Shown in pieces: positions 32,707-42,599 of a stretch of 64,000 bases of DNA (within the stretch, counting starts at the first letter, position 1; every line of letters begins with the position of its first letter). The stretch comes from Ceratothoa steindachneri (lineage: Eukaryota; Arthropoda; Malacostraca; Isopoda; Cymothoidae): positions 45,376,894 to 45,440,893 of the forward strand of contig OZ018330.1 of assembly GCA_963969495.1 (NCBI GenBank), in the 5' to 3' direction. Position numbers and translations under genes: made by a program. The notes below the pieces were generated by a model. That model did not search any database. It was given only the letters and a program-made list of their open reading frames with translations, and was not told the origin of the DNA.

Positions 32707-34251
32707 TTATGTCGCCCTCAAGGTTTGTTTCGTTAACTTGGACCAGATTTTCTGGGCCCTCTTCCTTAGTGTCATGTTGAGTAGCAGAATATTTGCTTCC
32801 CCATGTAAGTCTCCTAGATTTCTATGTTCTATCTGTCTCAAGTTTGTTATGAAGTATAGGGTTTTGTTTTGTAGTATCTGAAGTTTTATTAAACTTGACT
32901 TTGGGAGCGCGTATGCTGGGACAGGGAGATAAGTCAGTATTGATTGTATAAGCGCGTTATATAGCCTTCTCTTATTTTTCTGTCTGAGTATTCTCATTTT
33001 TGCTAAAAGTGATATTCCGCTTCCTCTTCTTTGTTTATTTTCCTTATCTTAGGCGAAATAATCTCTGGAGATTACAATTAGTCTTTGTACTTTTCCTTCG
33101 TGTTCATAGCTGTAGTCATTACCGTCTATTATGAGATGGAAGGGTTTTCTTCTTCCTATTTGAAAAATTTTATATTTGTGAATATTTGTCTTGATTTTCC
33201 ATAGCTTCTTATAGTTATTTATGTTCTCTATTACAAGCTTCGTGACTCTTTCTTGGTTCCTTGGGTTCGTGTAGTGTGTAGTAACTTTCTGAATTATATC
33301 ATCTGCGTACAGTATGTTCATGCTTCCCGGTGTAATTGGCCTAGGGATATCTTCCGTGTACAATTAGTAGATTGTCGGACTCAGACAACCAGCTCGTGGC
33401 ACTCCAGGCCTCACTCGGAAGGTTGGACCCCCATATCCCCCTAGATCTATGTACGCTGATCTATTTCGTACATAGTTGCAGAGTAAGCGCTCGATGTGTT
33501 TGTGCATGTCATAGCTTTGGCGATCTTGCTGTTATTCTCGCCAATGCCATAGTCGTTTCTCGTTTTTTTTCTAAAACCAAACTGAAATTCGTGCAATCCT
33601 TAATCTCATATAAGTAATATACTGCTCTTTTGTTCATGATCTTTTTTAAAACTTTGCCAAGAAAGTTGAGTAATGAGATAGGTCTGTAGCTCGTTACCCT
33701 GTTATGAGGTTTGACCGCCTTAGGAATGAAGATCATTTTTGCTGTTTTGAGGCCGTCTGGGAAATATCCCAGAGTTAGGCAGACATTGAACAGTTGTTTT
33801 TAATCCATCCAGTATAGTATCTGGTGCCTTGGTAGGGTAAATAAATCCCTGTCAGCCCTGATGTTCCAGTGGCTCACTGTTTGAAAGAGTGTATCGCACT
33901 CACGACTTGTTTAGTAATCGTTGCACCAATACCCACGTGTTCTTCTCTAGCTTCAACTGCTGAATGCCTAGGAGTTATCCGTTGGTTGATATTTACGAGG
34001 AACTCTCTTATCATATATTCCATATGGTCGACGAAGTGGGGATTGTCCTATTGTATTACTGTGAAAAAAAAATTACAGGTGGTCCCTGAGTCTCTGTTCA
34101 TTCGACTGTTCATCATCTCTGGGCTCTCTGTCGTCATCTGCTGACTTGATGCTCTTCCTCTTTGTTCCTTCTTTTATTCTGTTTATTGTCAGACATGCTC
34201 TGTTCTGGCATTTTTTTTCTCTATTTTATCAATTAGTTCTTTCCATTATTC
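32707..34251 (-). pseudogene. LINE B, 3' half (reverse transcriptase)
   Basis: Minus-strand order from the insertion point: QQRE-WKELIDKIEKKN (linker), IFIPKAVKPHNRVTSYRP and ISLLNFLGKVLKKIM (33.65-33.73 kb), DFSLVLEKK-like GFR region, MNILYADDIIQKVTTH (33.3 kb, YADD intact), KLWKIKTNIHKYKIFQIG, then KNKRRLYNALIQSILTYLPV and a C-terminus near 32.7 kb. Part of the fingers and palm is missing or shifted. This is the continuation of the endonuclease half at 41.1-42.2 kb, split by the 6.87-kb LINE. Confidence 0.85.
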
Positions 34252-34264
34252 TCTTTGTTGTTTC
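34252..34264. repeat. Target-site duplication, left copy
   Basis: TCTTTGTTGTTTC, identical to 41132-41144. Joining LINE B across the two copies restores its reading across the linker, which confirms the insertion boundaries. Confidence 0.95.
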
Positions 34265-34276
34265 CCCCGTAAGGGG
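34264..34276 (+). other. 5'-terminal hairpin of LINE A
   Basis: CCCC-GTAA-GGGG at the very start of the element, a four-pair stem with a GNRA-type loop. It may cap the RNA 5' end. I do not see a full HDV-like ribozyme fold. Confidence 0.6.
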
Positions 34277-34781
34277 CGCGGCGATTTGCCACTCTGGCCG
34301 CCGTGCTGACGGGATCCAGCGCTCCGTCCGGCCCCAGCTTAGCCTCTCTTCCTTCCTTCAAAACACTTGTTTCCTCTCTTTTCACACAACCTCTCCCACA
34401 ACTTTCTCTGGTCAGCCTCTAATTTCACAGGGTAGATGCTGACCTTCCTTTCAGCCAACCGTCCCGCATCGGGGCTGAGGGGGTAGGGGACAATGTTCCC
34501 TAACCCCTGAGCTCCGGTCTGGGGTGGCTGGTTTTTAACTACCTGCTTCATCCCCACCCATACCTTCCTCACATCCCTTTTCCTCTCCTCTTCACAATCT
34601 ACTAATTTTTACGCCGTGTCCAAGGTGGAGCCGCCATGCCGATGGACTGCCAGACCACCAGGCGGGAGGGGTGGTCCCAAATGGCGGCGCCTGGCTCTGC
34701 CGGGCTTGTAAGCACCTCTCGCAGTGCGGGCTACTGCGAGAGGTGTGCGCGATTGCATCCCGTGTTTAAAAAAGGGTCACC

Positions 34782-37232
34782 ATGCTCAATGATGATAAAA
34801 AAAAACAAACCCAACCCTCAACTTCCCCTGTTCCATCGACGGAGCCGCCCTCGGGCAGCTCCAGCAAAAAAATGGAGGTTCCCCCCCCTGTGCTTGCACA
34901 GGAGACCCTCCATATTTCTCTAACCGGAGAGGAGGCTTACTCCTCTCCTTCGCCTACGGGTGCAGGGGACTCCCCCTCACCCCCTTCTCTGGAGGTGCTT
35001 TCGGGCACCTCCCTTTTCCCAGCGGCAGTCCCCTCTTTTCTTTCCAAGGGGACTGCCAAGAAAGCCAGCAGGCAGCCCTTAGCCAGCCGCTCCCCATCAA
35101 AGCGGCTCGGTAGGGCAAACCCCCTTAGGGGGGAGAGGGAAGCCAGGTCCCTTCGGTCGCTTCCCTCAAAAGACCTGCTGGCTAAAATTTTAAACCTTTC
35201 TGGGGTCAAGGCCTGTGCCTCCCCACACAAGACTGGCGACACTGCCAAGGGGACCTGTGATGTCCTGGGAGGGGATGGCCAACTGGAGGCCCCTCCTGTG
35301 ATAAACATGGTCTTTGAGGAGACCCAGCCTCAGACGGTAGGGCCTTCCATGGGGGGGAATTCGGGCTCGGCGCCAAGCACCGAACCCGAATCCGCCCCTA
35401 TGCAAGGTCCTCCTCAAATGGCTGAGAGCTCCGAGGCAGTAAAAGGAGGGGAGGGATCTCCTCCGACAGGTGCCCCTACGACAACCAGGACCTTCTCCAT
35501 TTCGGAGAGGGACCTGGCTGAGGCCGGTCCATCTGGCCTGGGGGCTTCTGCCGGCGGAGGTGAAAAGCGGGTTCATGCCCCGCCCTCCTCTTCAAAAAAG
35601 AAAAAGACAAAGAAGACTAAAAAGACGAAAAAGACTCGGGGCTCCTCTCCATCCGCGGGGGCTGCGGGGACGGATGGGTCTGCTGCCACTTTGGTAGGCG
35701 ACCAAGCCAAGATCGGCACATCCGGCCCCTCTACCCCCTCGTGTGCGGAGCCCCTGACCAAGACTAACATCAAAAGTGCACAGGGCGGAGCCTCGATGAC
35801 ATCGGGGCCCCTGATTCAGAGGTTACCTGGCGTTTTCGAGCCCGCTGGCTTTAAACGCTTCCTCGTTATTCGCTCCACTGATGGCACCATGTTGTCCAAG
35901 GGCAACATGATCCATCAGAGGAGAGGATTAGCTAGTGCAATTGGTAGAGAGCAGAAGGTGACCCGTTTCTCGGACGGCAGCCTTCTGGCGAATGCGGTGA
36001 ATCCCGCCGAGGCGGCCAAGATAAGTGCTCTTCGGACACTTCATGGCACCCCGGTGAGTGTGACGCCGCACTCTACCAGGAACTTTGTGAAAGGAGTAGT
36101 TTATGCGAGGGAACTCGTTGACTACTCCATTGAGGAAATCACCCTAGAGCTGGCCGACCATGGGGCGGTCAAGGTCGAACGTGTGATGAGAAAACAGGGA
36201 GGGGCTTCGAGACCCAACCCTACACTCTTCGTCACGTTCGACAGTGACAAGCTCCCTGAGTCGGTGCGTGCCGGTTGGTACCGCTACCGCGTGAAGGCAT
36301 TCGTGCCACTGCCGCGGCGGTGCTATTACAGTCACCGCTTAGGCCATACGAATCGCTCATGTAGACGTGCAAAGTCGGGGTCACCCGAAGTCTGTGTAAA
36401 TTGCTCCAAGGTCGCACACGATAAGTCCAAATCGTGTGTGGCCAAGTGTGTCAATTGCGGAGAGCCGCACCCTGCTTCTTCGAAGCAATGTGGTGCATAT
36501 CTCCTGGAGAAAGAAATCCTGGCCGTTCAGGCCCAGGATAGACTCTCATTCCGCGAGGCTAAGGACTTGGTCCTGGCGCGCACAGCTCTGCCTGGGACGT
36601 CATATGCCTCAGTAGTTCGAAAGGCACCCTCTGCTCCTGGCCCATCCAGGCCAACGAGCACGGTTGTTTCCGCGCCCATTCGGAGCCCTTCTGCGGGCTC
36701 TACTACACCCTGGCGCTCCCCTGGTAGAACTGGCGGCAAAAGGGGTTCACACCCAGCCCCGGCTAAAACCAGGGCTCCCCCCTCTTCCCCCAGCGTGATC
36801 AGTTCCCGTAAGGCGAAACGGCCACGCGCCTCCACAGAGTCGTTAGACTCACAGGAGGCAACACCCCTGAAGATGGTCGCTAGGCCATCTTCGGGGGTTC
36901 CTAAAGCTGTCCCCCGAAAGGAGGACAGCAACAAAGGAGCTTCGGCTCCTTCGCCCACGCCCCGAGGTGGAGCGAGTGGCTCGGAGACGGTGGTTCCTCG
37001 AAAAGAGGGCCCCCCGCCTCCGAAGCCGCAGCGCCCGCCTAAGGTTTCGAGGCGGAGGGAGGAAAAGACTCGCATGGCGAGGTCAACCTCCCCCAATAAG
37101 TCCTCGAAGGCGACAGCGCCTCCAGCGCTTTGTCCGGCCAACAGCGCCCGGGGTTCTGCCCCCGGGAAGCGTACGGCCATTCCCGTGAGGGTCTTCAATT
37201 CGAGGAGGGCCCCCGCGTTTCCTCCGAGCTAG
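34782..37232 (+). CDS. LINE A ORF1, gag-like nucleic-acid-binding protein (816 aa)
   Basis: Intact frame starting at an ATG in good context (CACCATGC). Residues 1 to about 330 are low complexity, rich in Ser, Pro and Gly, with a lysine-rich stretch near 270-287 (KKKKTKKTKKTKKT). Residues about 350-510 form the folded RNA-binding part (FKRFLVIRSTDG, VNPAEAAKISALRTLHG, VKGVVYARELVDYSIEEI). Residues about 514-570 hold three zinc knuckles: CYYSHRLGHTNRSC, CVNCSKVAHDKSKSC and CVNCGEPHPASSKQC. The first has Ser where the second Cys belongs. A Pro/Ser/Arg-rich tail follows. It should coat the element RNA and bring it to the target. The C-terminal end overlaps the ORF2 frame by roughly 100 nt. Confidence 0.93.
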   Translation: MLNDDKKKQTQPSTSPVPSTEPPSGSSSKKMEVPPPVLAQETLHISLTGEEAYSSPSPTGAGDSPSPPSLEVLSGTSLFPAAVPSFLSKGTAKKASRQPLASRSPSKRLGRANPLRGEREARSLRSLPSKDLLAKILNLSGVKACASPHKTGDTAKGTCDVLGGDGQLEAPPVINMVFEETQPQTVGPSMGGNSGSAPSTEPESAPMQGPPQMAESSEAVKGGEGSPPTGAPTTTRTFSISERDLAEAGPSGLGASAGGGEKRVHAPPSSSKKKKTKKTKKTKKTRGSSPSAGAAGTDGSAATLVGDQAKIGTSGPSTPSCAEPLTKTNIKSAQGGASMTSGPLIQRLPGVFEPAGFKRFLVIRSTDGTMLSKGNMIHQRRGLASAIGREQKVTRFSDGSLLANAVNPAEAAKISALRTLHGTPVSVTPHSTRNFVKGVVYARELVDYSIEEITLELADHGAVKVERVMRKQGGASRPNPTLFVTFDSDKLPESVRAGWYRYRVKAFVPLPRRCYYSHRLGHTNRSCRRAKSGSPEVCVNCSKVAHDKSKSCVAKCVNCGEPHPASSKQCGAYLLEKEILAVQAQDRLSFREAKDLVLARTALPGTSYASVVRKAPSAPGPSRPTSTVVSAPIRSPSAGSTTPWRSPGRTGGKRGSHPAPAKTRAPPSSPSVISSRKAKRPRASTESLDSQEATPLKMVARPSSGVPKAVPRKEDSNKGASAPSPTPRGGASGSETVVPRKEGPPPPKPQRPPKVSRRREEKTRMARSTSPNKSSKATAPPALCPANSARGSAPGKRTAIPVRVFNSRRAPAFPPS

Positions 37233-40200
37233 GCTTGGAGGGCATATTCCTTCAATGGAATTGCCGTGGACTCCGGGCCAACTGGGGGGAGCTGCGGAGG
37301 CTCGCCTCGTCCCGTTCCCCGTTAGCTATTTTTTTGCAGGAGACCATGCTAGGCGCGTGCCCCCTGCCTGCCCTCCCGGGGTATAAGGGTCTTGCGACTC
37401 CACCACCGCGGGATGGCCGGGCTGGGGGATGCGCGGTTTACACCCGGCATGATGTCTCCGTTCTTCCTTTCTCTTTAGATACCTCCTTACAGGCAGTGGC
37501 TGTGCAGCTGCACCTGGATAGGAGGTATACTATCATTTCTGCGTACATTCCACCGTCAGCTGACTTCGACTGCGGCGACTTCCGCCGCGTCGTGGCACGG
37601 TTGCCGAGGCCCTATCTCTTGCTTGGAGATCTGAACGGCAGGCATCCTCTCTGGGGAGATTACTCCATAAATCCCAGGGAACAAGTCCTTGCCGATCTGA
37701 TCGAAGAGCTTGAGATGGGTGTCCTAAACGTGGATGAGTTTACGCATCACTGTCCGAGAACCGCTTCATTTTCTTGCCTTGACCTATCTTTGTGCTCTTC
37801 GGATGCACAGCCTGATTTTGATTGGGGGGTGGTCGATGACCTCCATGGTAGTGATCACTTTCCCATTCAAATATCCTTTTCAGGGCAACTGCCACTTGAG
37901 AGACCACCTCGGTGGTGCTTGGCGCGGGCGCGGTGGCCTGCATTTCAGGAAATGACTGAATTCTCTATCTCAGTCGAGGAGTTTAGGTCGGTAGATGAGG
38001 CCGTTGAGTTCTTCTCCGGCAACCTCATCGCCGTGGGCCTGACTACTATTCCTAGGACGTCTGGCCGTTTTGCACGCCGACCACTCCCATGGTGGTCGGC
38101 CGAGTGTGAGACGGCCCTCAAACAGAAGCGTTATGCCTACATGCGCTATAAGCGCCGCCCGAACGATTTCACTGTCGCTGAATTTCGTCGGGCTAGGGCT
38201 AGGTTCCGGTATATTTCGAAGCACGCCCGCTGCTCTTCTTGGCGGGCATACGTGTCTTCACTTAACGGGAAGACCCCTTTAGCTGAGGTGTGGAAGCGAG
38301 TCAAAAGGATTCGGGGCAAGTTCTCGCAGGACCCCCCTCCCGTTCTCCAGGAGAATGGGACCGCAATCTCGGACCCCGCGTCCGTGGCGGAATCCTTAGC
38401 GACCGCTTTCTCCGCATTCTCTAGCCGTGATGCTGCTCCGCCAGCATTCAATGCACGTCGTGATGTCGCGGAAGGCCGCCGGCTGGACTTTACCTCCAGA
38501 GGCGGAGAACCCTTCAACGACAAGTTTACTGTGAGTGAGTTGCGTTCCGCTCTCGCTTCGTGCGCGGACACCGCCCATGGTCCGGACGATGTCCCTTACG
38601 CCATGCTTCGACACCTGGGTGAGCGAGGCATGGCCTTTCTGTTAGATCTGTTCAACAGGATCTGGGTGGAAGGTCTTCTCCCAGACTCCTGGCGAATCGC
38701 TACTGTGCTCGCCTTTCGCAAGCCGGGGAGAGATCACTCTACTCCGACCGGTTTCCGCCCAATCTCTCTAACCTCTTGCGTGTGCAAGTTGATGGAGAAA
38801 TTGGTAAATGTTAGATTAGCCTATTTCCTGGACAGCGGAGGCCATCTGTCTTCTGCACAGTGCGGCTTCCGTAAGTTTCACTCCACGTCGGATGCTCTGC
38901 TCCGACTGGAAAATGCCGTCTGCGAGGCTTTCCTTCTTAGACAGCACTACGCCACGGTGTTTTTTGATCTGGAGAAGGCCTATGATACCGCATGGCGATA
39001 CGGTATCATGGAGACTCTCCACACGATGGGGGCGAGGGGACGCCTCCCAATGTTTATATCTGAATTTTTGCGAGACCGTCGATTCCGCGTACGGGTGGGG
39101 GGAGCCCTCTCTGCCCCAAAGGAGCAGGAAGGGGTGTCCCGCAGGGAAGTGTCCTCAGTGTCACACTCTTTGCCCTGAGCATCAACGGCATCACCTCGGT
39201 GCTGCCGGAAGATGTTCTCGCTACGCTCTACGTGGACGACCTTTCGATCTCTTTTGGCGCGGCCCAGATGCCAACTCTGGAGCGTCGACTCCAACAGGCA
39301 TTGAACCGCGTCTCTCGCTATGCCGAAGCGCACAGGTTTCGGTTTTCTTTGGCCAAGACTAAGGTGGTGCACTTCCACGGCTTCACCCCGACCCAGATTT
39401 GTTTCTTAATGGGGTGCGCCTGGATGTGGTTGAGTCGCACCGTTTCCTTGGTCTTGTATTCGACCGACGCCTCACCTGGGAGGCTCATATTCGCAGCCTT
39501 AGGGTCTCTTGTACCCGCGCCATGGACATTCTCCGTTCCGTGACGTTCAGCGCTTGGGGCGCTGATAGGGCTACCGCCTTACTTTTTTATCGATCCTTTG
39601 TTCGCTCGAAGCTCGACTACGGATGCGAGTTTTATGCATCCGCAGCCGAGCGTTTATTGCGGAAGGTGGATTCGATCCACCACACCAGCCTTCGCCTTGC
39701 GACCGGTGCCTTCCGCACTTCCCCCATTGAGAGCCTGTTGGTCGATGGTGGGAAGATGCCACTCGCTCTGCGCCGCGTGCAGTGCATCACTCGCCTGTAC
39801 GCGCGAGCCCGGCGCCTCCCTCAGTCGCCAACAGCTCTCACTGCATCCGCAGCTGATCTCGATGGTGCCTATGCCGCCGAGAGACGCCAGTCATACCCTA
39901 AGCCCTTTGGGTTTAGGGCCAAGAAACTCCTTCGAGAGGTAGATATAGCTCTCGGGCCGGTGGCGCCCCTGGTTTTGCCCAGGACGCCACCCTGGAGGGT
40001 ACCACATTTGGCTATTTGTCGCCACGCCTCTGCTCCCAAAGCTTGTACTGCGCCGGGAGTATTGCGTTCGACCTTTTTGGAGCACACATCGTGTCACGCT
40101 GGTACCGTGCCAGTGTATACGGATGGCTCCAAGTCCCAAGAGGGGGTCGGCTTCCACGCCGTATCCCCCCTGTTTGAAGTCAGCGGGGCTCTACCAGGCG

Positions 40201-40949
40201 CTGCGTCTGTCTTCACGGCCGAGCTGGTGGCAATACACCACTCGGTACGGGAGATTACGCCACGTGCCCGGTTCGGAGACCGGATTGTGATCTATAGCGA
40301 CTCACAAAGCGCCCTGAGTGCTCTCGGGGCATTGGAATCTCCGCATCCCCTGGTTCGCGAAATCCGTGACGCCACGGTTTTGGCGAGCCGGGCAGATGTC
40401 GAGATTATCTTCTGCTGGGTTCCTGGACATGTAGGAATTGCGGGGAATGAGCGCCCCGATGAGGGCGCCAAAGAGTCTGCGAGGACTCTGCGACCGGACC
40501 AGCGTTTCGCTCTTCCTCACACTGACTACATGGCAGGAATACGGGCAGCTCTTCGGACTGCTTGGCAAAGAAGATGGGAGACGGTCGAGGGGAACTTAAA
40601 GTTGCGTGCCATTGCGCCGCGACTGTTCCCATGGACCTATCCCCCAATGCCGCGGCGGCTTCAGGTTGCTTTCTGTCGTCTTCGAATCGGACACACTCGT
40701 GTGACGCATCGCTACTTGATGGAGCGCTCGCCTGCGCCCTATTGCAACGACTGCGTCGTCCCCCAGACTGTTCGGCACATTCTTGTCGAATGTCCCAGTC
40801 TGGGTGATCTTCGCGCACGATACCTGTCCCGGTACCGGGATGGGCGGGGTCGCTACCGCCTGTCCCTTGTACTCGGGACGAGTGCGTGCACCATGATTAG
40901 TGGACTTATTGACTTTTGGGGAGAGGCTGGCCTTCTCCCTTTCATTTAA
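37130..40949 (+). pseudogene. LINE A ORF2: endonuclease, RT, RNase H; two frameshifts
   Basis: Frame 1 (to about 39130) carries the AP-like endonuclease: LEGIFLQWNCRGL, FLQETMLGA, LLLGDLNGRHPLWGD, SFSCLDLSLCS and GSDHFPIQISF. It continues into the RT: TAHGPDDVPYAMLRHL, TGFRPISLTSCVCKLMEKLV and ATVFFDLEKAYDTAWRYGIM. A shift inside a G run next to the VPQGS motif moves to frame 2 (SVLSVTLFALSINGI, LYVDDLSISF with the catalytic Asp pair). A second shift near 39385 moves to frame 3 (FLNGVRLDVVESHRFLGL onward). Frame 3 ends with a complete RNase H (VYTDGSKSQ, FTAELVAIH, IYSDSQSAL, GHVGIAGNERPDE) and a CCHC-like CNDCVVPQTVRHILVEC. No ATG precedes the endonuclease in its frame. Confidence 0.93.
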
Positions 40950-41044
40950 CACAGTTTAATTGTTGTTGTTGTTTTTGTTATTGTTTTTGTTATTGCTTTT
41001 TTATTGTTATTTCGTTTTATTGTTTCCTGTTTAATTTTTAAAGT

Positions 41045-41099
41045 AGCCTAGAACTAGGCTGTTTGTTTACGGCGACTAATGCCTAAGTCGGCAGTCGCC
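41045..41099 (+). other. Two 3'-UTR hairpins of LINE A
   Basis: AGCCTAG-AA-CTAGGCT (41045-41060) is a perfect 7-bp stem. GGCGAC (41071-41076) pairs with GTCGCC (41094-41099), with an inner TGCC/GGCA stem and loop TAAGTC. They lie 18-86 nt before the poly(A) run. By analogy with other LINEs they are likely the RT recognition structure for target-primed reverse transcription. Confidence 0.75.
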
Positions 41100-41115
41100 A
41101 GATAGCCACTTATTT

Positions 41116-41144
41116 AAAAAAAAAAAAAAAATCTTTGTTGTTTC
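41116..41144 (+). repeat. LINE A poly(A) tail and right target-site duplication
   Basis: Fifteen to sixteen A residues end the element. TCTTTGTTGTTTC (41132-41144) repeats the left flank exactly. Confidence 0.95.
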
Positions 41145-42250
41145 TTAATTAATACAAGAATTTCACTTTTCAGCCGTTGCAGTTTCATGTAGATCCGAGG
41201 TTGTACGTCTTGTTGCCTGATTAGTTCATAAGGTTCTGTTATATTTCTAGCTTTCCTTTTCATTTCCGTAGTACTTCTTAGGTGTATTAATTTTCTGTAT
41301 TCGATCTATGGGAAATTTTTCTTGTCCACTTCAGTAATTATATTTGTAATGTTTTCTAGTTCTAAATCAACATCGTCTTTGCTGTCCCCCTTTTCAATGG
41401 GGTCGCTGTATACACCATCAATGCTATTATCCCATTTTTGCTCTTGCATAGCTTTTCTTCTTTGGGATAGCCACATGTTTTGGCTTTTGGTTTATAAGAA
41501 CCATTATCCCAATATGATCGATGTAAGGGATATCTATTGGATCCATGTAAAAATTATAAGGCATATTTGGACTGCCCAGTATAATATCTGGTTTTGTACA
41601 GCTTCTTCTAGTGACGTATGGCGGGAATGCAGGTCAAATTCTCTGGATTACATTCCAGTTCATAAGCATCTCTAAGTTTTCTTCACTTTGGCTCTTGGTT
41701 TTATAACTCGATTCGGCACAACAAGCGTTAAGATCACTCAGTAGTAAAGTAGGTTATCTAATCCTGAATATCTCAATGATGTTGGGTATAGGGAGATAGT
41801 CGTGCCGGGTAGCTGGTACGCTGCTGCTGAGTGAGAAGTATTCAAATTGGATCACTATAGCTAGATAAATCTTGTCCATTTGCTTCCATTCTTAGTATTC
41901 AATTCCTTTCTTGATTGATATTGCTGATTTGTCGCGTCTTTCATTCGATGGGTTTGTAATTAGTACATTATATATGTATATTTTAACTTTTCTGTTGTAA
42001 GTTGTAGATCATGGTCAGAGATTGTTATAACGTCTGGGTTTAACTCTGAATATATTTTTGGATGTGATTTTTTGTTTTTCTAATCGTTTCCGTTTATATG
42101 TATGATATCATTTCTATAGGGTTCCATTTTTTATCTTTTAATATCTGTTATTTGAGTTTCTTGCTTTCCTTAGTTCCTTGTGTTGCATTTGCATTTTTCA
42201 ACTTTTTTCTGTCACCTTCCATTTTCAGTAATTTGGAAGGCATCGATTTT
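41145..42250 (-). pseudogene. LINE B, endonuclease part
   Basis: Minus-strand fragments read ITNPSNERRDKSAISIKKGI, then LLLSDLNACCAESSYKTKS (the GDxNA catalytic motif region), SCTKPDIILGSP and DIPYIDHIGIMVLINQKPKH (the SDH motif region, here IDH). They align motif by motif with the endonuclease of the plus-strand LINE at 58.9-59.5 kb (ITNYSQKRFDGAAIAIEKGI, ATKPDICLA, CSDHIGILLTTNRNP). The linker runs to the insertion point of LINE A, with stops and shifts throughout. ORF1 of the same element lies immediately upstream. Confidence 0.82.
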
Positions 42251-42599
42251 TGTTCGTCGGGTAGATTCTTATTATATTTTCAAACAAAAGTTTCTCGACT
42301 GGTTTTTCTTCTTGGTGTGAGTTAAAAACCCTCTTGCATGAACCATTCTTAATAACTTTAATTACGTACTCCTCTTTTAATTTATGTGTTTAGGGGTCGG
42401 CGGAGTTAACGAAGATCGTGAGTTTGAAACTTCGTGCTTCATAAACGCAACCTTCTTGTTTTGGATATTTCCTTTGTTTGTATTGTTGACATCCGCGACT
42501 GATTTCGTTTTCGAGTCAGTAGTTACCGTTCCCTTCCTTTTCTTTTTCTTCTTTTTTATTTCTTCTCTTCCGATGTCGAATAGCTGATGCTATCTGATT

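Larger units (their letters stand above)
34265..41131 (+). mobile_element. Full-length I/Nimb-like LINE (LINE A), 6.87 kb
   Basis: A complete non-LTR retrotransposon: 5' UTR of about 517 nt, gag-like ORF1, ORF2 with endonuclease, RT, RNase H and a terminal CCHC, a short 3' UTR with two hairpins, and a poly(A) tail, between perfect 13-bp duplications. It is much richer in GC than the surrounding DNA. The RNase H domain and endonuclease style (FLQWNCRG, FLQETMLG) place it in the I superfamily, near Nimb/Outcast-type elements of arthropods. The exact clade is inference. Two frameshifts in ORF2 disable this copy unless they are sequencing errors. Confidence 0.95.

Noticed and set aside
34265..34400. 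Possible HDV-like ribozyme at the LINE A 5' end
   Set aside because: Only a short terminal hairpin is visible. I could not fold the nested double pseudoknot or place its catalytic C.
34937..40952. Many antisense or shifted open frames of 60-220 codons within the GC-rich LINE A
   Set aside because: They overlap the clear ORF1 and ORF2 in other frames, match no family and follow from GC-rich codon use.
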